In this document: positions 23,489-28,271 of the stretch, in pieces
Position numbering within the stretch: the stretch's first letter is position 1
How the letters are laid out: each line of letters opens with the position of its first letter
Assembly (NCBI GenBank): GCA_900547565.1
Contig: URHI01000010.1
Span: forward strand, 1 to 28,271
DNA: 28,271 nucleotides
Direction: 5' to 3'
DNA from: an uncultured Eubacteriales bacterium
Lineage (GTDB): Bacteria; Bacillota; Clostridia; Oscillospirales; CAG-272
Notes under the pieces: generated by a model
What the model saw: the letters and a program-made list of their open reading frames with translations, nothing else
Database searches by the model: none
What the model was told of the DNA's origin: nothing
Translations under genes and position numbers: made by a program

Positions 23489-23746
23489 TCAGCACGGATC
23501 CGGAGCGATCTTCGGTACTATATCCACAAGGTCCGACAGCTTACACTCCAGCACAATACATATTTTGGCCAGCGTCTCAAGATTGACCGCTTCGCGCCGC
23601 CCCATTTTTGCAATAACGGCGGCGCTGATATGTGTCATTTGCCGCAGGTCTTTTTTCTTCATTCTGCGATCGATGAGCAATTTCCAGAGCTTGTCATAGC
23701 TATATTCGCACGGAGTATTCTGAAGGATCGTGTTTTTACCTCTCAT
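23489..23746 (-). CDS. Small Cro/CI-type helix-turn-helix regulator
   Basis: Protein of 85 residues containing one HTH domain of the short HTH_26/XRE type: YDKLWKLLIDRRMKKKDLRQ, then MTHISAAVIAKMGRREAVNL and LETLAKICIVLECKLSDLVD. There is no additional effector domain. The start at 23746 is chosen because AGGAGG (complement of 23755-23760) sits 8 nt upstream; the longer frame to 23773 would start upstream of the SD. Its promoter spacer holds a perfect palindrome, so autoregulation is likely. It precedes the GT4 gene with a 29-nt gap, and probably controls it. Confidence 0.87.
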   Translation of the reverse strand: MRGKNTILQNTPCEYSYDKLWKLLIDRRMKKKDLRQMTHISAAVIAKMGRREAVNLETLAKICIVLECKLSDLVDIVPKIAPDPC

Positions 23747-23777
23747 TATCTTTTCCTCCTGACATAATAACAATGAG

Positions 23778-23806
23778 AGTATAGCACATTATAGCTATAA
23801 TTTCAA
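23778..23806 (-). promoter_or_regulatory. Promoter of the HTH-GT4 unit with operator-like palindrome in the spacer
   Basis: Read on the minus strand: TTGAAA (23806-23801), 17 bp, TATACT (23783-23778), preceded by TG-C, an extended -10. The spacer holds ATTATAGCTATAAT (23788-23801), a perfect 14-bp palindrome that touches the -35. TATAGC also recurs at 23780-23785, exactly 10 bp from the copy at 23790-23795. A regulator bound here would block RNA polymerase. Confidence 0.75.
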
Positions 23807-23867
23807 CATTTTTTTACGAAATAGAACTTAATTTTTATAATATTGCATTTTATATTCAAATTCGAAC

Positions 23868-23902
23868 AAAAATTCCCGGGCGCCGAATATCGGTGCCCGG
23901 GA
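23868..23902 (-). terminator. Rho-independent terminator of the Sua5-topoisomerase-amidohydrolase operon
   Basis: CCCGGGCGCCGA (23875-23886) pairs with TCGGTGCCCGGG (23890-23901): 12 pairs, one G-U, 3-nt loop, with one more flanking T-A pair. On the minus strand the stem is followed by AATTTTTG. The + strand side lacks a T run, so the site is oriented for the - strand operon that ends at 23969. Confidence 0.85.
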
Positions 23903-23968
23903 GAATTGTTGATGTACGTACGCTTGAAAAAATATTCTGCTTTGGATTGCTTTTAGTTGAAAGGCAGG

Positions 23969-24775
23969 TTAAAGTCCCAGCAACTGTGTGGCATTGCGCC
24001 ACAGGATCTGTTCAGTGAGATCAGGACTAAGCCCTGCGCCGTAGACAAACTTCAACTCCTCGCGCGAGAAGGACCACGGTGTGTCAGTCCCGAAAAGTAA
24101 GCGGTCCGGCCGATGCTCGTGCAGAATTCGTAGCAGTATGTCATGTTCGTCCGAACGGATAGAGGACAGGGAGGTGTCAAAGTAAATATCTTGTCCCACA
24201 AGTGATTCGAGTACATCGTCCGCACAGCATAGTCCGCCCATATGTGCAGCAACCATTTTCAGACCGGGGTGGCGATGTAGCACATTTGCTATTTTGCGCG
24301 GTGTTGCATGGATATGATTGGGAGAGACAGGATCAAGTCCTGCATGAGTTATTACGAAAATACCCATTTCGGCACACAGCGAGAACACTTCGTCAAAATC
24401 AGGGCAGTCAATATCGAAGTGAACATAGTCCGGATGAATTTTGATGCCGCGTATACCTGCTGCCCTCAGCCGTTCAAGCTCGGCACGCTTATTTTCTCCG
24501 TTCGGATGAAGTGAACCGAGCGGAATCAGTGTCCCGTGTCGCTCGGCAATTGATATAGCAAAGCTGTTTACATTGAATTGTTGGTGCGCATTGGTGGCGA
24601 TGTTACAAACCACCGCGCGGTCAATCCCTGCGGCCGCGATGCAGGCCTCCGTTCCGGCAACCGTGCCGTTAGTGCAGGGAAAATGTTCGCTGTACCAAGC
24701 TGTTTGGCACAGGACCTCAAGTGCCCGAGGGGCAAGCTTGTCAGGAAAGCAATGTGTGTGAAAATCAATTATCAT
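23969..24775 (-). CDS. Amidohydrolase (TIM-barrel metal hydrolase)
   Basis: Cytosolic metal-dependent hydrolase of 268 residues in the amidohydrolase 2 family (decarboxylase/lactonase-like). It starts MIIDFHTHCFPDKLAP with the HxH metal motif (His6, His8). GIRGIKIHP (His114), VITHAG (His144), AAHMGG (His178) and LLFGTDTPW (Asp231) complete the usual metal and catalytic positions. The substrate is unknown. No SD is visible before its ATG, only AT-rich sequence, and it starts 4 nt after the stop of a 38-residue ORF. It is therefore probably translated by coupling. Last gene of its operon, followed by a strong terminator. Confidence 0.9.
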   Translation of the reverse strand: MIIDFHTHCFPDKLAPRALEVLCQTAWYSEHFPCTNGTVAGTEACIAAAGIDRAVVCNIATNAHQQFNVNSFAISIAERHGTLIPLGSLHPNGENKRAELERLRAAGIRGIKIHPDYVHFDIDCPDFDEVFSLCAEMGIFVITHAGLDPVSPNHIHATPRKIANVLHRHPGLKMVAAHMGGLCCADDVLESLVGQDIYFDTSLSSIRSDEHDILLRILHEHRPDRLLFGTDTPWSFSREELKFVYGAGLSPDLTEQILWRNATQLLGL

Positions 24776-24779
24776 AATT

Positions 24780-24896
24780 TTATGCGTTCAGTATGAAAAT
24801 TATTGCGCTGTATAAAATTCCGCCAACCATCAGCAGTGCCAGTATTGCGCAGATTATACGGGTCATTATTACTCTTTTTGGGGTTTTATTGGACAT
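24780..24896 (-). CDS. 38-residue membrane microprotein
   Basis: A short reading frame with all the marks of a real gene. The peptide begins MSNKTPKRVIMTRI (basic) and continues into one hydrophobic helix (IICAILALLMVGGILYSAI, about 14-32) ending in FILNA. AAAGGA lies 8 nt upstream of ATG 24896. It fills the space between the topoisomerase stop (15 nt upstream) and the amidohydrolase start (4 nt downstream). The basic N-terminus plus one helix predicts an N-in, single-pass membrane protein. In size and layout it recalls the Prli42 class of stressosome-linked miniproteins, but I cannot claim homology. Translation of this ORF probably delivers ribosomes to the amidohydrolase. Confidence 0.72.
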   Translation of the reverse strand: MSNKTPKRVIMTRIICAILALLMVGGILYSAIIFILNA

Positions 24897-24911
24897 GGTT
24901 AAATCCTTTCG

Positions 24912-27161
24912 TCAGTTGTCCTGATCAATTTTGAGTTGTTGTGCTTTTATATCGTTTTCGGTCAGTAGCGTACCGGAGGAGGGCAGCTTTAGCTTGCGGT
25001 ATCCCTTGGCATCCCCGTATTTTTCACTGAAGTTGTCCAGGGCCCTGACTACTGTCTGTCCTTTCTTGAGCGTCATGACTGAGTTTCCTCCTGATGTGCG
25101 TGTCGACATTTGAGCTATCTGTGATGTCTTGACGACAAGAGCACGGTCGGCACTGGATATGAGCATGATCTCAAAAGGCTTGTTTTTCGGCTCATAGAAC
25201 ACCGCTACAATTGGCGATGCTGTCGAGAAAGCTCCTGTCAGCTTTCGTCGGTTGCCTTTGGTTTCGTAATTGGCAACGGAAATGCGAACTGCCTTGCCGT
25301 TCTCAAATACAAACACCATATTATCACCGGCGGGGTAACTGTTCTGAACCCGCAAGAACACGGGACGCTCTCCAGCGTCCATATTCAGCTTTGCTGGAAT
25401 AAAATCGCCCATAACTGATGCTTTGACCGGGTCGAAATCGGACACCTTGGCCCGGTAAACCTGTGCCCGGTCGGTGAAGAACACCAGCTCTGCATTGTTA
25501 TCCGTTTCTATGGTACAGATTATTTCATCTCCGTCCTTTAGCAGGTGATTGTCGCTCAGACGCAGTGACTGCTGAGATATTTTTTTGAAATATCCTTCGC
25601 GTGTGAGTACAATGGTACCGTTGAAGGCCTCAATATGATCTTCTTCGTTGTACTCACTGATCTCTTCGGCGCCGATAATTTGTGAACGGCGGGGTTTGCC
25701 GTATTTTTTCTTGACTTCAAGCAGCTGGCTGGCGATATAAGCCTTTATCTTCAGCTCGTCACCGAGTAGTTCTTCAAGCTCGGCGATTTCTTTCTGCAAA
25801 CCTTCGATCTCGCTGACACGGTTGAGAATATACTCACGGTTGAGATGACGCAGCTTGATCTCGGCAATATACTCAGCCTGTATTTCGTCGATGTCAAAGC
25901 CCTTCATAAGGTTTGGCACAACGTCGGATTCCTTCTCCGTCTGACGTATTATGCGTATAGCTTTGTCAATATCAAGCAGTATTTTGGCCAACCCCATAAG
26001 CAGGTGCAGCTTGTCCTTCTTTTTGTTGAGGTCAAAAGTAAGCTCGCGTTTGACACACCCTATTCGGAATTTGATCCATTCATTGAGTATGTCGATTATG
26101 CCAAGCTGACGCGGAACTGAGTCGATAAGCACGTTGAAGTTGCATTTGAAGCTGTCCTCCAACTTTGTCAGCTTAAATAGACGCGACATCAGCTTGTCCG
26201 GGTCGGTTCCTCGGCGCAGGTCGATCGTGAGCTTGAATCCGGACAGATCGATTTCGTCACGGAAGTCAGTTACTTCCTTGAGCTTGCCGTCCTTTATCAG
26301 GTCAGTTATGCCCTGCATTATCTGCTCGATTGAGGTTGAGTAGGGAATCTGGAGTATATCTATGCAGTTGGCGTCCTTATCGTAATTATAGCGGGAACGT
26401 ACGCGAACGGAGCCTTGTCCGGTCAAGAATATTTCGCGCATTTTTTCCCGGTCGTATATTATTGCGCCGCCGCCGGGAAAATCCGGGGCCTTGATTATCT
26501 CCATCATTCTGTCGAGAGATACCTTGGGGTTTTTGAGAAGTGCGATTGTTCCGTCGCAGACCTCTGCAAGATTGAACGAGCATATGTTTGAGGCCATACC
26601 GACTGCAATTCCCGTGTTTGGGGTGACAAGTATGTTGGGAAAGGTTGTCGGAAGAAGTGTGGGTTCCTTCATGGTGCCGTCGTAGTTGTCAACAAAGTCG
26701 ACGGAATCCTTGTCTATTCCGCTGAAGATTTCATTGCAGAAAGTGTCCAGCTTACATTCGGTGTAACGTGACGCGGCGTATTTCATATCCGACGAATACT
26801 GTTTGCCGAACGAACCCTTTGAGTCGATGAACGGATGCAGCAGTGTTTCGTTGCCGCGTGTCAGACGCACAAGTGTTTCGTAAATCGACGCATCGCCGTG
26901 CGGATTGAGCTTCATAGTCTGACCTACGACGTTTGCGCTTTTGGTTTTCGACCCGGTCAGTAGCCCCATTTTGTACATGGTGTAAAGCAGTTTTCTGTGC
27001 GCAGGCTTGAAACCGTCAATTTCTGGTATGGCGCGTGAAACTATAACGCTCATGGCGTAAGGCATGAAGTTCTTTTCAATTGTGTCGGTTATCAGCTGAG
27101 GCTGGGCAGGGGCCGGTATCATTTCGGCCACGTCGTGAGTAATTTTGCGTTTTTTTGCCAT
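24912..27161 (-). CDS. GyrA/ParC-family type II topoisomerase subunit A (Clostridia paralogue)
   Basis: Breakage-reunion subunit of a type IIA topoisomerase, 749 residues, shorter than GyrA. NFMPYAMSVIVSRAIPEIDG and FKPAHRKLLY open the winged-helix domain. The active-site Tyr133 with Arg132 lies in AASRYTE. The quinolone-region helix reads NPHGDASIYETLVR (86-99), so GyrA's HPHGDSAVYD is changed to Asn86 and Ala91. A long coiled coil follows (about 385-500, with EIEGLQKEIAELEELL). The C-terminal beta-pinwheel (about 525-730) has no recognisable GyrA box (Q-x-RGG-x-G), so it is expected to relax or decatenate rather than supercoil. SD GAGAGG is upstream of ATG 27161. The B subunit is not next to it in this window; Sua5 is upstream. 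Type II fold certain, ParC versus gyrase label not. Confidence 0.93.
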   Translation of the reverse strand: MAKKRKITHDVAEMIPAPAQPQLITDTIEKNFMPYAMSVIVSRAIPEIDGFKPAHRKLLYTMYKMGLLTGSKTKSANVVGQTMKLNPHGDASIYETLVRLTRGNETLLHPFIDSKGSFGKQYSSDMKYAASRYTECKLDTFCNEIFSGIDKDSVDFVDNYDGTMKEPTLLPTTFPNILVTPNTGIAVGMASNICSFNLAEVCDGTIALLKNPKVSLDRMMEIIKAPDFPGGGAIIYDREKMREIFLTGQGSVRVRSRYNYDKDANCIDILQIPYSTSIEQIMQGITDLIKDGKLKEVTDFRDEIDLSGFKLTIDLRRGTDPDKLMSRLFKLTKLEDSFKCNFNVLIDSVPRQLGIIDILNEWIKFRIGCVKRELTFDLNKKKDKLHLLMGLAKILLDIDKAIRIIRQTEKESDVVPNLMKGFDIDEIQAEYIAEIKLRHLNREYILNRVSEIEGLQKEIAELEELLGDELKIKAYIASQLLEVKKKYGKPRRSQIIGAEEISEYNEEDHIEAFNGTIVLTREGYFKKISQQSLRLSDNHLLKDGDEIICTIETDNNAELVFFTDRAQVYRAKVSDFDPVKASVMGDFIPAKLNMDAGERPVFLRVQNSYPAGDNMVFVFENGKAVRISVANYETKGNRRKLTGAFSTASPIVAVFYEPKNKPFEIMLISSADRALVVKTSQIAQMSTRTSGGNSVMTLKKGQTVVRALDNFSEKYGDAKGYRKLKLPSSGTLLTENDIKAQQLKIDQDN

Positions 27162-27182
27162 TCCTACCTCTCTATGTTCGGG

Positions 27183-28220
27183 TTAGATTTTTATTATGGT
27201 GTGGGATGCCGCACGGATCATGCGGTTGTACAGCGCAAGCCCCAGCCCATCGGTAGGCGGCTTGCGGGCATATATAACCTGACAACCCAGTGCATCGGCT
27301 TCGCGCAGAGCAGAGAACAGTCGGTGAGCCTGCATGTTCAGATCATGCGGGTTGCCATAAAGCACGGTATCTGTATTGCCAAGCATCTGCGCTTCATCTG
27401 CCGAGCATATGACGGCGCATTTCTCGCCACCGGCGCGCCGAGCACGTACGTACGGAATGAACGAAGCCTCATCGCCGTCCAGCAGTACGAACGGAGATGA
27501 AGGGGCATAGTGCCGATACATCATGCCCGGCGCTATCGGTCGCTCATCAGATGTTGATATGCCCTCCGCTGCAGCCGACAGTTCGACATTTTCGCAGACG
27601 CAGCACAGTGCATCGTATGTTACGGCTCCGGGGCGCAAAAGCACCACGCCGTTGTCCTTTATCATGACTATGGTGGACTCAAGTCCTATATCGCACTCGC
27701 CACCGTCGATTATCATGTCGACTTTACCGTTCAGATCGCTGATGCAGTATTCAACAGATGTGGGAGAGGGGCGCCCGGATATATTGGCGGATGGCGCGGC
27801 GATCGGTCGTCCGAACATGCTTATCAGCGCGTGTGCCACCGGGTGTGACGGACAGCGCACTGCCACGGTGTCAAGTCCTCCTGTCACCTCTTTCGGTATT
27901 ATGGGGCGTTTGGGCAGTATTACTGTCAGCGGTCCCGGCATGAACGCCCGGGCGAGTCTAAAGTAAAGCTCATTTGTGACGGCGTATTGCCCCGCGTCGT
28001 CCGGCGTGGCAATATGTATTATCAGCGGATTGTTTGAAGGACGTCCTTTTGCCGCGTAGATCTTATGAGCGGCGCCGGGGTCTGTGGCATCTCCACCGAG
28101 GCCGTAAACGGTTTCGGTAGGGAAGACCACAAGGCCACCCGCCCGAAGGATTCCGGCTGCTCTGGATAGCTCGTGCTCCGCGCCGGCAGGACAGTCGATT
28201 TTGATTATTTCCGTTTTCAT
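27183..28220 (-). CDS. sua5: Threonylcarbamoyl-AMP synthase, Sua5 type (YrdC plus Sua5 domain)
   Basis: Makes threonylcarbamoyl-AMP from threonine, bicarbonate and ATP, the first step of t6A37 formation on ANN-decoding tRNAs. The 345 residues include the YrdC domain (about 1-205): VVFPTETVYGLGGDA, YAAKGRPSNNPLIIHI, MPGPLTVILPKR, and RPIAAPSANISGRPSPTS, followed by GLESTIV and LLRPGAV. The linker APGMMYRHYAP (about 240) then leads to the C-terminal Sua5 domain (about 250-345). It starts at ATG 28220 with GGAGG about 13 nt upstream. Its start overlaps a putative upstream stop (ATGA). The topoisomerase gene follows 21 nt downstream, so they are cotranscribed. Confidence 0.95.
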   Translation of the reverse strand: MKTEIIKIDCPAGAEHELSRAAGILRAGGLVVFPTETVYGLGGDATDPGAAHKIYAAKGRPSNNPLIIHIATPDDAGQYAVTNELYFRLARAFMPGPLTVILPKRPIIPKEVTGGLDTVAVRCPSHPVAHALISMFGRPIAAPSANISGRPSPTSVEYCISDLNGKVDMIIDGGECDIGLESTIVMIKDNGVVLLRPGAVTYDALCCVCENVELSAAAEGISTSDERPIAPGMMYRHYAPSSPFVLLDGDEASFIPYVRARRAGGEKCAVICSADEAQMLGNTDTVLYGNPHDLNMQAHRLFSALREADALGCQVIYARKPPTDGLGLALYNRMIRAASHTIIKI

Positions 28221-28271
28221 GGCGTAATCATTCCTCCGAGCCCTTCAATTTCTCGGCCGTATCGGCGGGGG
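28217..28271 (-). CDS. C-terminal end of an upstream gene (window-truncated)
   Basis: An open frame of 18 codons enters from the window edge and stops at TGA (28219-28217), overlapping the Sua5 start as ATGA. The readable tail ends ...YGREIEGLGGMITP. I do not recognise it. The overlap pattern matches that of other gene pairs here, so a real gene is plausible, but 55 bases cannot establish it. Confidence 0.35.
   Translation of the reverse strand, partial: PRRYGREIEGLGGMITP

Noticed and set aside
1..28271. CRISPR arrays, insertion sequences, tRNA or rRNA genes
   Set aside because: Scanning by eye found no regularly spaced repeats, transposase motifs, terminal repeats or tRNA T-loop/anticodon pattern. 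A tRNAscan and Infernal run would settle this.

Overview
The window looks like chromosomal DNA of a low-to-mid GC Clostridia member, most likely Oscillospirales/Ruminococcaceae. This rests on strong AGGAGG-type Shine-Dalgarno (SD) sites, TTGACA/TATAAT promoters, the ClpE-type unfoldase, the paired YmfF/YmfH-type M16 proteins, and a Clostridia-type GyrA/ParC paralogue. Nearly every base is coding or recognisable control DNA. No gene-free stretch exceeds about 230 bases. I see no rRNA, tRNA, CRISPR array or insertion sequence.

Layout, + strand (1-22296). A truncated CDP-alcohol phosphatidyltransferase overlaps a ClpE-like AAA+ unfoldase. Next comes rpsB-tsf with its own promoter and a structured 130-nt leader, then an RsuA-family pseudouridine synthase closed by a strong terminator. 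uvrB-tex has its own promoter. An orphan MsmK/UgpC-type sugar-transport ATPase stands alone with its own promoter and terminator. A consensus promoter then drives a CPBP membrane protease translationally coupled to tadA. From 12884 to 22296 nine genes run with overlaps or tiny gaps and form one apparent operon: YmfF-like and YmfH-like M16 proteins, lgt, folD, a cytoplasmic GH78 rhamnosidase-like enzyme, a sugar-phosphate isomerase-like TIM barrel, a two-helix membrane protein, an HprK-like P-loop protein and a Ser/His signal-peptidase-like protein.

Layout, - strand (22329-28271). A GT4 glycosyltransferase is preceded by a small HTH regulator whose promoter spacer holds a perfect palindrome. 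The GT4 gene converges on the long operon at a 21-bp perfect hairpin that overlaps the stop codons of both genes. A second - strand operon runs Sua5 (threonylcarbamoyl-AMP synthase), a GyrA/ParC-like topoisomerase subunit, a previously untracked 38-residue membrane microprotein and an amidohydrolase, ending in a GC-rich terminator.

Together the housekeeping genes cover translation (S2, EF-Ts, TadA, Sua5, pseudouridine synthase, possibly EF-P modification), DNA repair and topology, lipoprotein maturation and one-carbon metabolism. The least explained part is the tail of the long operon (20456-22296). It pairs an HprK-like ATP-binding protein with an S26-type peptidase-like protein, as seen in peptide-maturation-like cassettes, but without a visible substrate peptide, PqqD-like protein or radical-SAM enzyme.
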